DNA of 64,000 nucleotides from Limnohabitans lacus (GTDB lineage Bacteria > Pseudomonadota > Gammaproteobacteria > Burkholderiales > Burkholderiaceae_C), in NCBI RefSeq assembly GCF_030053395.1, contig NZ_JASGBH010000003.1, positions 310,001 through 374,000 on the forward strand. The letters run 5' to 3'. This document shows, piece by piece, positions 18,295 through 26,319 of the stretch. The position numbers and the translations under genes are program-made. A model generated the notes under the pieces. That model was not told where the DNA came from. It ran no database searches and saw only the letters and a program-made list of their open reading frames with translations. Position 1 is the stretch's first letter. Every line of letters begins with the position of its first letter.

Positions 18295-19557
18295 ATGGCT
18301 TTGATCGTTCACAAATACGGCGGCACCTCGATGGGCTCGACCGAGCGCATCCGCAATGTCGCCAAGCGCGTGGCCAAATGGGCGCGTGCGGGTCACCAGA
18401 TCGTGGTGGTGCCCAGCGCCATGAGCGGCGAGACCAATCGCTTGCTCGGCTTGGCCAAAGAATTGGCACCCGCCAAACCCGACACCTCGTACAGCCGCGA
18501 ACTCGACATGTTGGCCTCGACTGGCGAGCAAGCATCGTCGGCCCTGTTGGCCATCGCCTTGCAATCCGAAGGCCAGCCTTCGGTGAGCTACGCCGGCTGG
18601 CAAGTCCCCATCAAGACCAACAGCGCTTTCACCAAAGCCCGCATCGAGTCCATCGATGACGTGCGTGTGCGCGCGGACCTGAACGCTGGCAAAGTCGTGA
18701 TCATCACGGGCTTTCAGGGGGTGGACGAGCAAGGCAACATCACCACTTTGGGCCGTGGCGGCTCCGACACCTCGGCTGTCGCCGTGGCTGCCGCCCTCAA
18801 AGCGGACGAATGCCTGATCTACACCGACGTGGACGGCGTGTACACCACCGACCCCCGCGTGGTGCCCGAAGCGCGTCGCCTGCAGACCGTGAGCTTTGAA
18901 GAAATGCTGGAGATGGCATCGCTGGGCTCCAAGGTTTTGCAAATCCGCTCGGTCGAATTTGCGGGCAAATACAAAGTGCCCATGCGCGTGCTCTCGAGCT
19001 TCACGCCCTGGGACATCGACATCAACGAAGAAGCCGCCTCTGGCACCCTGATCACTTTTGAGGAAGACGAACAAATGGAACAAGCCGTCGTTTCCGGCAT
19101 CGCTTTCAACCGCGACGAAGCCAAAATCTCCGTGTTGGGTGTGCCCGACAAGCCTGGCATTGCCTACCAAATTCTGGGCGCTGTGGCCGATGCCAACATC
19201 GAAGTGGACGTGATCATCCAGAACCTGAGCAAAGACGGCAAGACCGACTTCAGCTTCACCGTTCACCGCAACGACTACGCCAAGACCATCGACTTGCTCA
19301 AAGAAAAAGTCTTGCCCAGCCTGGGTGCGACCGAAGTGTCTGGCGATGCCAAGATCTGCAAAGTGTCGATCGTTGGCATCGGCATGCGCAGCCATGTCGG
19401 CGTGGCCAGCAAGATGTTCCGCAGCTTGAGCGAAGAGGGCATCAACATCCAGATGATCTCCACATCCGAAATCAAGACCTCGGTCGTGATCGACGAAAAA
19501 TACATGGAATTGGCCGTGCGTGCTTTGCACAAAGCCTTCGATCTGGATCAAGCCTAA
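18295..19557 (+). CDS. lysC: Aspartate kinase
   Basis: LysC phosphorylates aspartate, the first step towards lysine, threonine, methionine and diaminopimelate. The 420-residue protein begins VHKYGGTSMGSTERIRN (kinase nucleotide site). RGGSDTSAVAVAAAL lies near residue 153, and two ACT domains follow from about residue 265, which usually bind lysine and threonine for feedback inhibition. An internal start giving a separate regulatory beta subunit is known in some relatives but not evident here. The 108 bases upstream include a -10-like TACAAT at 18232. Confidence 0.97.
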   Translation: MALIVHKYGGTSMGSTERIRNVAKRVAKWARAGHQIVVVPSAMSGETNRLLGLAKELAPAKPDTSYSRELDMLASTGEQASSALLAIALQSEGQPSVSYAGWQVPIKTNSAFTKARIESIDDVRVRADLNAGKVVIITGFQGVDEQGNITTLGRGGSDTSAVAVAAALKADECLIYTDVDGVYTTDPRVVPEARRLQTVSFEEMLEMASLGSKVLQIRSVEFAGKYKVPMRVLSSFTPWDIDINEEAASGTLITFEEDEQMEQAVVSGIAFNRDEAKISVLGVPDKPGIAYQILGAVADANIEVDVIIQNLSKDGKTDFSFTVHRNDYAKTIDLLKEKVLPSLGATEVSGDAKICKVSIVGIGMRSHVGVASKMFRSLSEEGINIQMISTSEIKTSVVIDEKYMELAVRALHKAFDLDQA

Positions 19558-19559
19558 GC

Positions 19560-19565
19560 TATAAT
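19560..19565 (+). promoter_or_regulatory. -10 box of the tRNA-Ser promoter
   Basis: A perfect TATAAT lies two bases after the lysC stop and 10 bases before the tRNA. The corresponding -35 (TTCGAT, weak) would lie inside the last codons of lysC. Confidence 0.6.
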
Positions 19566-19575
19566 TTGACCCACT

Positions 19576-19668
19576 GGAAACGTGACCGAGTGGCCGAAGG
19601 TGCTCCCCTGCTAAGGGAGTATGGGGTGTAGAGCCTCATCGAGGGTTCGAATCCCTCCGTTTCCGCCA
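19576..19668 (+). tRNA. tRNA-Ser(GCU)
   Basis: This is a 93-base class II tRNA with acceptor arm GGAAACG/CGTTTCC, anticodon GCT in the CCCCTGCTAAGGGG loop, long variable arm, T-loop GGTTCGAATCC and encoded CCA. It reads AGC/AGU serine codons. A terminator follows four bases later. Confidence 0.97.
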
Positions 19669-19672
19669 GAGC

Positions 19673-19704
19673 AAAGCCCGTGAGATTCGTCTCACGGGCT
19701 TTTT
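19673..19704 (+). terminator. Intrinsic terminator after tRNA-Ser
   Basis: AAAGCCCGTGAG pairs with CTCACGGGCTTT over 12 bases around a six-base loop, and is followed by a T run. Confidence 0.92.
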
Positions 19705-19780
19705 CTTTGGAGCTGATGTGACACCCCTTGGTTTGGTGCTCAGGTAAATTAAGCATCAGCTCAACTCTCGGCATTCCATC

Positions 19781-20497
19781 ATGAAGACACCACGCAATGT
19801 CTTGGTCGCAGGCGCAAGCAGCGGCATTGGTGAGGCCATCGCACGGGCTTTTGCTAAGCAAGGCGATACCGTCACAGCAACGGGCGCTACCGAGGCCGAG
19901 GTTCATGCGGCCATGGGCCGCCTACCCACAACGGTGAGGTTTGTCCAATTGGATGTGCGTGACGGGGCTGCAGTGACCCAGTTGGTCTCTGAGCTCGGTG
20001 ACTTGGATGTGCTGGTCAATTGCGCCGGCATCATCCGCCGCGGTCAGGAGCATGAGCCGGAGGTCTTCGAAGAGGTGCTGGACATCAACCTCGTCGGGAC
20101 CCTGCGGCTTTGCGCGGCAGCCCGCCAAGGGTTGGCCAACAAGAGTGGCTCCATCGTCAACACGGCCTCGATGCTGTCCTTTTTTGGCGGTGGGCTCGTG
20201 CCGGCTTACAGCGCCAGCAAAGGCGGCATCGCTCAGCTGACGAAATCATTGGCCATCGCTTATGCGGAGCAGGGAATTCGTGTCAATGCGATTGCGCCTG
20301 GCTGGATCGCCACGCCGCTGACCCAGGCCCTTCAAGACGATCCGGCGCGTTCGGCCCCCATCATGGCCAGAACGCCTATGAAGCGGTGGGGCACGCCCGA
20401 TGACCTGGTTGGGCCTGTGCTATTTTTGGCCAGTCCTGAGGCGAAATTTGTGACGGGTGTGGTGTTACCTGTGGATGGTGGCTACTTGATCACTTGA
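19781..20497 (+). CDS. SDR-family NAD(P)-dependent oxidoreductase
   Basis: This is a classical short-chain dehydrogenase of 238 residues. The cofactor motif GASSGIGEA is at residues 11-19, NCAG near residue 83, the catalytic serine in NTASML, and YSASK near residue 147. The C-terminus VDGGYLIT is typical of the FabG-like branch. It oxidises or reduces a hydroxyl/keto group on an unknown substrate. It precedes an orphan binding lipoprotein on the same strand by 57 bases; with the opposing CoA transferase, the patch hints at catabolism of an organic acid. Confidence 0.9.
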   Translation: MKTPRNVLVAGASSGIGEAIARAFAKQGDTVTATGATEAEVHAAMGRLPTTVRFVQLDVRDGAAVTQLVSELGDLDVLVNCAGIIRRGQEHEPEVFEEVLDINLVGTLRLCAAARQGLANKSGSIVNTASMLSFFGGGLVPAYSASKGGIAQLTKSLAIAYAEQGIRVNAIAPGWIATPLTQALQDDPARSAPIMARTPMKRWGTPDDLVGPVLFLASPEAKFVTGVVLPVDGGYLIT

Positions 20498-20515
20498 AAT
20501 CAGCACGAGCCCCTT

Positions 20516-20536
20516 CCATACTTTCTGTGGTTTTTT
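20516..20536 (+). terminator. Weak candidate terminator
   Basis: CCATA-CTTTC-TGTGG, a five-base stem with one G-T pair, is directly followed by six T. It lies between the SDR gene and the binding-protein gene and could partly separate them. Confidence 0.3.
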
Positions 20537-20554
20537 CTTTAAAGAGGCGACACG

Positions 20555-21565
20555 ATGACATTCAAGCTCACGTCTTTTCTGATGCTGGCGACTTCTGCAT
20601 GGCTGGTCGGTTGTGCCGGGACCGCTTCGAAGCCCCCCGCGAATGACCCTGCCACGCTTCGCGTGAATGTCTTTCGCAGTGCCACGAATATTCCCATCTA
20701 CATGGCCGAAGAAAAGGGTGCCTACGCCAAGCGCAACCTCCGCATCGAATTGCAGTTCACGCCCAACTCTTCTGAACAACGTGCTGGACTGGCTGCGGGC
20801 CGCAGCGACATCGCGCACACGGCCGCTGACAATGCCGTGGCCATGGTCGAGGTGGCCAAAGTGGATGCGGTGATTGTCGGGGGTGGCGACAGCGGCTTGC
20901 TGGAGCTGTTTGTTCGCCCTGAGATCCGCACGCTGGCTGATGTGCGCGGCAAGGCGATGGTGGTGGATGCACCCAACACCGCCTACGCACTGGTGGCGCG
21001 CAAGATCTTGAAAAATGCAGGCCTCATCGATGGGCGCGATTACCGTCTATTGCCCATTGGCGGTACAGAAAGCCGGATCAAAGCGTTTTCACAGAGCCCA
21101 GACCATGCCGTGGGCATGCTGAACCCGCCGTGGACTTACCTGGCGCAAAGCCAAGGGGCGAGAAGCTTTGGCTTGGTCAAAGACATTTACGGGCCTTACC
21201 AGGCGATCGCGCCCATTGCCATGCGTTCCTGGGCCCATTCAAACAGTGGTGCGCTTGAGCGGTATTTGGCCGCTTACATCGAGGGCTGCCGAATGACCCT
21301 TGACCCCGCTAACCGCGCAGAGGTGATTGCCGTGCTTCGCAAGAGACTGAACCTGAGCGAGGAGGTCGCCAGCCGAAGCTACGAGGGTTTGATCCAGCCT
21401 GGATATGGGCTCGCACGCGATTGCCGGTTTGACATGGCTGGATTTCGCAATGCCTTGGCGCTGCGTGCTGAGATCGAGGGGCAGTGGGGCGGCGTTGCCC
21501 CAGAGCCCGGCAAATACCTGGAGCTGGGCTATTTCGAGCGTGCGCTGAAATTCGCCTCACCTTGA
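20555..21565 (+). CDS. NMT1/THI5-like ABC substrate-binding lipoprotein
   Basis: This 336-residue binding protein belongs to the SsuA/ThiY/NMT1 group. The lipobox AWLVGC (residues about 15-20) shows export and lipid anchoring. The core has LRVNVFRSATNIPIYMAEEK, AAGRSDIAHTAADNAV and a VVDAPNTAYALVARKIL stretch, the layout of periplasmic binding proteins for sulfonates, nitrate or pyrimidine precursors. No permease or ATPase gene of that transporter type is adjacent, so its partners must lie elsewhere or it acts as a sensor. It ends two bases from the convergent CoA transferase gene. Confidence 0.85.
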   Translation: MTFKLTSFLMLATSAWLVGCAGTASKPPANDPATLRVNVFRSATNIPIYMAEEKGAYAKRNLRIELQFTPNSSEQRAGLAAGRSDIAHTAADNAVAMVEVAKVDAVIVGGGDSGLLELFVRPEIRTLADVRGKAMVVDAPNTAYALVARKILKNAGLIDGRDYRLLPIGGTESRIKAFSQSPDHAVGMLNPPWTYLAQSQGARSFGLVKDIYGPYQAIAPIAMRSWAHSNSGALERYLAAYIEGCRMTLDPANRAEVIAVLRKRLNLSEEVASRSYEGLIQPGYGLARDCRFDMAGFRNALALRAEIEGQWGGVAPEPGKYLELGYFERALKFASP

Positions 21566-21567
21566 GG

Positions 21568-22779
21568 TCAGGCCACGATGCCCTTGTCGCGCAGCGCTTG
21601 GATCTGATCGGCTTTGAGTCCCATTTCTTGCAGCACGGCATCCGTGTCTTGGCCAATGCTGGGGGCATTGCGCCGGTGTCCGCCTGGGGTGCGTGAGAGC
21701 TTGGGCACGATGCCGGGCAGTGACAGTTCTGTGCCATCGTCGAGGTCGATTTTTTCGATCATGCCGCGCGCCTGGTAGTGCGGGTCGGCCGCGATATCGG
21801 CCACGTTGTAAATGCGTCCAGCGGGCACGCCCGCCGTGTCCAATACCTTGAGCACTTCCAGAATGTCGCGTTCTGCCGTCCAGGCGCCGATGGCGCCATC
21901 GATTTCCTGTACACGTTTGACGCGACCGGCGTTGTCCTTGAGTTCTGGGTCTTGGCCCAAATCATCGCGGCCAATGGCATGCATCAAACGTTTATAGATG
22001 CTGTCGCCGTTGCCTGCCACCAACACATAGGCATCGCCCTGACAGCGGTAGGCGTTGGTGGGGGCAATGCCGGGCAGGGCGCTGCCGGCGGGCTGCCGGA
22101 TGGCACCAAAAGCACTGTATTCGGGCAGCAGGCTTTCCATGCAATTGAAGACAGCTTCGTAGAGCGCCACATCGATCACCTGGCCTTGGCCGCTGCGCTG
22201 GCGTTCGTGCAGCGCCATCAAGATGCCGATCACGCCGTGCAGTGAGGCCAGGGTGTCGCCAATGCTGATGCCCACACGCACGGGCACTCGGCCAGGCTCG
22301 GCCGTCAGGTGCCTGAGGCCACTCATGGCTTCGGCCACCACGCCAAATCCAGGTTTGTCGCGGTAGGGGCCGGTTTGTCCATAGCCGCTGATGCGCAGCA
22401 TGATCAGTCGCGGGTTGATGGCCTGCAAGGCGTCGGGACCCAGCCCCCACCCTTCCATGGCGCCGGGGCGGAAGTTTTCAATCAGCACATCGGCGTCTTG
22501 CACCAATTGCCGGACGATGTCCTGGGCTTGTGGCTCTTTCAGATCCAAGGCCACAGAGCGCTTGTTCCTCGACTGGATTTGCCACCAGATGGAGGTGCCA
22601 TCCTTGAGCAAGCGCCATTGGCGCAGCGGGTCGCCGCTGCCTGGCGGCTCGATCTTGATGATGTCTGCGCCAAAGTCGGCCAGCGTCTTGGCCGCAAAGG
22701 GTCCGGCGATGAGTTGGCCGAGTTCAACGACCTTCAGACCCTGTAAGGGGCCTGCGAGGGAATCTTGTGAAACATGCAT
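21568..22779 (-). CDS. CaiB/BaiF family CoA transferase
   Basis: This is a class III CoA transferase of 403 residues that moves CoA between acids. The N-terminal signature GLKVVELGQLIAGPFAAKTL, EPPGSGDPLRQW and RNKRSVALDLK are typical; the catalytic Asp appears in VLIENFRPG-type context further on (family Asp near residue 165). ATG 22779 is chosen over an in-frame ATG at 22803 by family alignment. A -10-like TATAGT (22791-22786) ends only six bases before the ATG, so the mRNA may be nearly leaderless. Substrate unknown. Confidence 0.92.
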   Translation of the reverse strand: MHVSQDSLAGPLQGLKVVELGQLIAGPFAAKTLADFGADIIKIEPPGSGDPLRQWRLLKDGTSIWWQIQSRNKRSVALDLKEPQAQDIVRQLVQDADVLIENFRPGAMEGWGLGPDALQAINPRLIMLRISGYGQTGPYRDKPGFGVVAEAMSGLRHLTAEPGRVPVRVGISIGDTLASLHGVIGILMALHERQRSGQGQVIDVALYEAVFNCMESLLPEYSAFGAIRQPAGSALPGIAPTNAYRCQGDAYVLVAGNGDSIYKRLMHAIGRDDLGQDPELKDNAGRVKRVQEIDGAIGAWTAERDILEVLKVLDTAGVPAGRIYNVADIAADPHYQARGMIEKIDLDDGTELSLPGIVPKLSRTPGGHRRNAPSIGQDTDAVLQEMGLKADQIQALRDKGIVA

Positions 22780-22955
22780 GCGGACACTATAAAAGATCGT
22801 CACGGGGACCCAAATTACAAATTGATGGTTTTGATCATTGGGTGTAAGCCAAATGGGTTATTTGATTTTGAAGAATTTCATTCAAGATACTCCGATATCT
22901 TTTTGGATGTCGGTTTCATTTCTTGGTGACTCAACAAAGGATGTGGTGTTGAGGT

Positions 22956-23294
22956 ATGAAAAACAAGCTCCTTTCGGTCACTTTCGCAGGTCTCACGGTC
23001 ATGGGTGCTTTTTTCGGTCTCGCAGCACGAGCGGATAGCTTGCTCGATTTCTCGATTTTCAAGCCACCCACCTCAGAGCAACGGACCATTTCTGAGCCTG
23101 TGGTGTCGTGGCTGGTCAGGCCGAATGCACAAACCTTCTGCGAACAGGCGCAACCCAAGGATGGTTTTTTTGCGCGTCCGGAGGGTTGTGTGTACTGGCA
23201 TCGCAAGAATGCTTCTTGCACCATCGTGACCACCAACAGCACCACGCATTCGCAGCTGGGGCATTTGTTTGTTCGCTGCATGACAGGTCAATGA
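22956..23294 (+). CDS. Small secreted cysteine protein, degenerate HExxH paralogue
   Basis: This 112-residue protein has a signal peptide (about 26 residues, GLAARA before DSLL). The mature part has four cysteines spaced as in the next gene and shares RTISEP, WLVR, GCVYW, CTIVT and QLGH with it. At the position where the neighbour has LGHELRHCF this protein has LGHLFVRCM, so the HExxH-like zinc motif is lost. The stop overlaps the start of the neighbour (ATGA), so the two are translated together. Function unknown; likely exported to the periplasm or outside. Confidence 0.75.
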   Translation: MKNKLLSVTFAGLTVMGAFFGLAARADSLLDFSIFKPPTSEQRTISEPVVSWLVRPNAQTFCEQAQPKDGFFARPEGCVYWHRKNASCTIVTTNSTTHSQLGHLFVRCMTGQ

Positions 23295-23665
23295 ACTTGC
23301 AGACCTCTGGGAACCCCTTCGTCGCTCGAATGCTTGTGCGTTCAATTGCCTGCTGCGCTTTGTTGGGGTTGGGCGCTTGCCAAACCTTGCAGCCGCCAGT
23401 GGTTGATCAGGTGCGCTTCATGCCAGCTGCTTTGGCCAAGAGGACCATCCCTGAGCCCAAAGTCAAATACCTGGTGAGGGCAGACGGGTATGAGTACTGC
23501 GCACGCATCACGGGGATTCCAGTCACGCCCACCTCGCGCCCGATGGCCTGCGCTTATTGGAATACCCGGCGCCTAGAGTGCACCATCGTCACCCCCTTGG
23601 AGACGGGCTACAACTATTTAGGGCATGAGTTGCGGCATTGTTTTGAGGGAAGCTTTCATGATTGA
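23291..23665 (+). CDS. Small lipoprotein with HExxH-like motif
   Basis: This 124-residue lipoprotein has a lipobox LLGLGAC at residues about 23-29. The mature region carries four conserved cysteines and the motif YLGHELRHCFEGSFHD at the end, in which HELRH fits the zinc-protease HExxH pattern. It is a tandem paralogue of the upstream gene, sharing RTIPEP, YLVR, ACAYW and CTIVT. Similar small GHE..HCF proteins are common but uncharacterised in Burkholderiales, as far as I can recall. ATG 23291 is set by the ATGA overlap. A protease role is not shown; the domain is very short. Confidence 0.72.
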   Translation: MNLQTSGNPFVARMLVRSIACCALLGLGACQTLQPPVVDQVRFMPAALAKRTIPEPKVKYLVRADGYEYCARITGIPVTPTSRPMACAYWNTRRLECTIVTPLETGYNYLGHELRHCFEGSFHD

Positions 23666-23828
23666 TCAAGAACAGCGACTTTGCGGGTGGCTGATGAGCC
23701 CAACCTGTGGATGGCGCGCATCTTGTCCCATGGCATGAGGATCCTGCGCCAATCCAGGCCATTCAAGAAAAATTCAAGCGCGTAGGGGGCATCGATGAGA
23801 GCCTTGCCACCATTTGGAGCGGGGATGT

Positions 23829-24467
23829 TCAGCCGAAGACTTCGAAGATCCGGCGTTTGTCATCGATCGACAACTCGATCAGCTCAGGCAGGGTCTCGCA
23901 ACCCATTTTGTCGAGCACGCGGCTGCGATGGAGTTTGACGGTGGAGGGGGCCGATCCATTGAGCTCTGCAATTTCCTTGTTGCCGTAGCCTTTGATCATC
24001 CATCGGCAAATCTCTTGCTCTTTTTCAGTCAAGCGGCTGAACCGTTGCCGAATGTCCATGACGCGCACCAATTGCTGTTGGCGGGCACGGTCCTTGTTCA
24101 AGCCATTTTCAATGGCCGTCATCAGCGATTCCATGCTGAAGGGCTTGAGCAGAAAATCAATGGCCCCATGTTTCATGGCATTGATGATTTCGGAGGGTTG
24201 ACTTTCCCCGCTGATGAAAATGATGGGCGTTTCTCGACCGCTTTGGAGCAGGGTATTTTGCAACTCGGTGCCTGTCATACCGGGCATGCGCATGTCCAAC
24301 AAAATCACTGCGGGTGAAATCGGCAGGGAGTCTTTTAAGAAGGCCTGGGGACTGTCGAAAGTCTGGACAGAATAATTGGACGAACTGAGTGTGAACGCCA
24401 GACTGCGACAGATCGATGGATCGTCATCGATCAAATAGACATGGCCTCTGAAATCGTCGAAATTCAT
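23829..24467 (-). CDS. FixJ/NarL-type two-component response regulator
   Basis: This 212-residue regulator has a receiver domain (residues 1-125: LIDDDPS acidic pocket, phospho-acceptor Asp in VILLDMRMPGMTG, conserved Lys in FLLKPF) and a LuxR-type helix-turn-helix (about 140-200: LTEKEQEICRWMIKGYGNKEIA, then STVKLHRSRVLDKMG). No histidine kinase gene is next to it, so it is an orphan here. An 18-base perfect palindrome lies 34 bases upstream of its start, a likely binding site, perhaps its own. It diverges from the sigma54 activator gene. Confidence 0.93.
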   Translation of the reverse strand: MNFDDFRGHVYLIDDDPSICRSLAFTLSSSNYSVQTFDSPQAFLKDSLPISPAVILLDMRMPGMTGTELQNTLLQSGRETPIIFISGESQPSEIINAMKHGAIDFLLKPFSMESLMTAIENGLNKDRARQQQLVRVMDIRQRFSRLTEKEQEICRWMIKGYGNKEIAELNGSAPSTVKLHRSRVLDKMGCETLPELIELSIDDKRRIFEVFG

Positions 24468-24500
24468 GAATTGATGTTAATTTCTTTTACATCATGGGAT

Positions 24501-24518
24501 ATACGCCAATTGGCGTAT
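24501..24518. promoter_or_regulatory. Perfect 18-bp palindrome (candidate operator)
   Basis: ATACGCCAATTGGCGTAT reads the same on both strands. It lies in the 161-base gap between the divergent response regulator and sigma54-activator genes. LuxR-type regulators bind such inverted repeats, so autoregulation is plausible. Confidence 0.55.
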
Positions 24519-24628
24519 CCATCTTGCGCTGGCCTCTGGGGTGCGCTCAAAAGTATGCTCTTCAGTGAGTGTGGCACTGTCGAGTCGCAGAAGCGGTCGT
24601 TCTCAGACCCCACCCTTAGAATGAACCT

Positions 24629-26122
24629 ATGCCATCTTCACCTTCGGAACTGCTGACCGACCTGCCCAAAGATGCGCAAAGCATCCTGAATCTGGCGGCA
24701 CGCTCTCTTTTTGATGTTTTTGCCAATGCCAGCGAAGGGATGTTGCTGGTGGATCGTTCTGGCCGTGTGGTTTGGATCAACGACCAATACCGCCGGTTTT
24801 TGCCCGCCTTGGGTTTCACCCGCGAAGAAGATTTTGTGGGGCAAACCGTCTCAGCGGTCGTTCAAAACACCTTGATGCACCAGGTGCTGGCAACCGGCAA
24901 ACCCATCCTGATCGATTTGCTGACCAACAAGGCCGGCACCTTCGTGGTCAGCCGCTACCCCTTGCGTGACGATGCGGGCCGGGTCATTGGGGCTTTGGGC
25001 GTGGTTTTGTTTGACCAGCCGCAATCGAACCTCCAGCCCTTGATGGCCAAGTTCGCGCTCATGCAGCGCGAGCTTGACGAAGCCCGTGATGCCTTGGCGG
25101 TGCAGCGCCGCTCCAACGCGGGCTTGCGGCAGGCCAAACACAGCTTTGCCAGCTTCGTCGGCAGCAGTGCGGTGGTGTCCGACCTCAAGCGCCAGGCACG
25201 CCGGGCAGCGCAATCCAGCAGCCCTGTTTTGCTGTTGGGCGAGACAGGCACCGGCAAGGAATTGCTGGCCCACGCCATCCATGCCGCATCGCCGCGCGCA
25301 CGGGGTCCTTTGGTGAGCATCAACATCGCGGCGGTGCCTGAAACGCTGCTCGAAGCCGAATTTTTTGGTGTCGCGCCGGGCGCCTACACGGGTGCGGACC
25401 GCAAGGGCCGGGTGGGCAAGTTCAAGCTGGCCGATGGTGGCACTTTGTTCCTGGACGAGATTGGCGACATGCCTTTGGGCCTGCAAGCCAAGCTTTTGCG
25501 CGCCTTGCAAGAAAACGAATTCGAAGCTTTGGGTTCCAACCGGCTGGAGCATTTTGATGCCCGCGTTATCGCGGCCACCTCACGTGACTTGGTGCAGCTG
25601 GTGAGGGAAGGGCGCTTTCGCGAAGACCTGTATTACCGCTTGAACGTGCTGCCTTTGCGCGTGCCGCCTTTGAGGGACCGCGCCAGCGACATCCCTGCGG
25701 TGCTGGAGGTGATGACCGAGGAGCTGGCCCTGCGCAATGGCCTGCCGCATCCGGAATTCACGCCGCAGGCCCTGGCGCTGCTTTGTGCCCAGCACTGGCG
25801 CGGTAATGTGCGCGAGCTGCGCAACGTGATCGAGCAGCTGCTCTTGCGAGGCGAAGGCGCGGTGATCGACGACGAAGCGGCGGCAGTGGTTTTGCAGGCC
25901 TCGGGCTTGGCCCATATTGAGGCGCCCCATGCGGTGAGCGCTTCAGAGCGAGCTGTCGGAGTAGCGGATCAACAGGCCTTGCTCAGGCCGCTGAATCAGC
26001 AGGTGCGTGAATTGGAAGCCCAAGCCATTCAGGCGGCTTTGCGAGCCACTTCTGGCAACAAAGTCGCGGCGGCCAAGTTGCTGGACATGTCGCGGGCCAA
26101 GCTTTACCAAAGACTGGATTGA
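24629..26122 (+). CDS. Sigma54-dependent PAS-AAA-Fis transcriptional activator
   Basis: This is an enhancer-binding protein of 497 residues that remodels sigma54 polymerase by ATP hydrolysis. A PAS domain (about 25-130) senses a signal. The AAA+ domain has Walker A GETGTGKE (204-211), the sigma54 contact loop GAYTGA (about 251), Walker B GGTLFLDEIGDM and the Arg finger FREDLYYRLNVL. A Fis-type HTH ends the protein (NKVAAAKLLDMSRAKLYQRL). The GAFTGA loop has Tyr for Phe, an accepted variant. A near-consensus -24/-12 promoter lies 145 bases downstream, before livK, making that operon the obvious target. Confidence 0.95.
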   Translation: MPSSPSELLTDLPKDAQSILNLAARSLFDVFANASEGMLLVDRSGRVVWINDQYRRFLPALGFTREEDFVGQTVSAVVQNTLMHQVLATGKPILIDLLTNKAGTFVVSRYPLRDDAGRVIGALGVVLFDQPQSNLQPLMAKFALMQRELDEARDALAVQRRSNAGLRQAKHSFASFVGSSAVVSDLKRQARRAAQSSSPVLLLGETGTGKELLAHAIHAASPRARGPLVSINIAAVPETLLEAEFFGVAPGAYTGADRKGRVGKFKLADGGTLFLDEIGDMPLGLQAKLLRALQENEFEALGSNRLEHFDARVIAATSRDLVQLVREGRFREDLYYRLNVLPLRVPPLRDRASDIPAVLEVMTEELALRNGLPHPEFTPQALALLCAQHWRGNVRELRNVIEQLLLRGEGAVIDDEAAAVVLQASGLAHIEAPHAVSASERAVGVADQQALLRPLNQQVRELEAQAIQAALRATSGNKVAAAKLLDMSRAKLYQRLD

Positions 26123-26266
26123 TTGTCTATATATTGGGCGTTTGTTTAAAATAAATACATTTGGATGTCTGATAAATGGACGCTCATCAGGGGCATCATG
26201 GCAAGACCTTTCTTCAATTTCCAGCGCTGACAAGCACTTAGCCCATCACCTCGGTGACTGGCCTCC

Positions 26267-26282
26267 TGGCACGGCTTGTGCA
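26267..26282 (+). promoter_or_regulatory. Sigma54 (-24/-12) promoter of the liv operon
   Basis: TGGCACGGCTTGTGCA differs from the consensus TGGCACG-N4-TTGCA at one base and keeps the GG-N10-GC spacing. The transcript would start near 26293, 27 bases before the livK ATG. The gap upstream (26123-26266) is AT-rich and could hold activator sites. Confidence 0.8.
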
Positions 26283-26319
26283 AAGATACATTTGCACTAG
26301 CACTACTCAGGAGACCTGC

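Noticed and set aside
23666-23828. Possible remnant gene between the cysteine-protein pair and the response regulator
   Set aside because: The open frame there has no ribosome site, no recognisable motif and runs into the regulator coding region.
24550-24590. Sigma54-like TGGCAC before the sigma54 activator gene
   Set aside because: TGGCACTGTCGAGTCGC has twelve bases between GG and GC instead of ten, so spacing is wrong.
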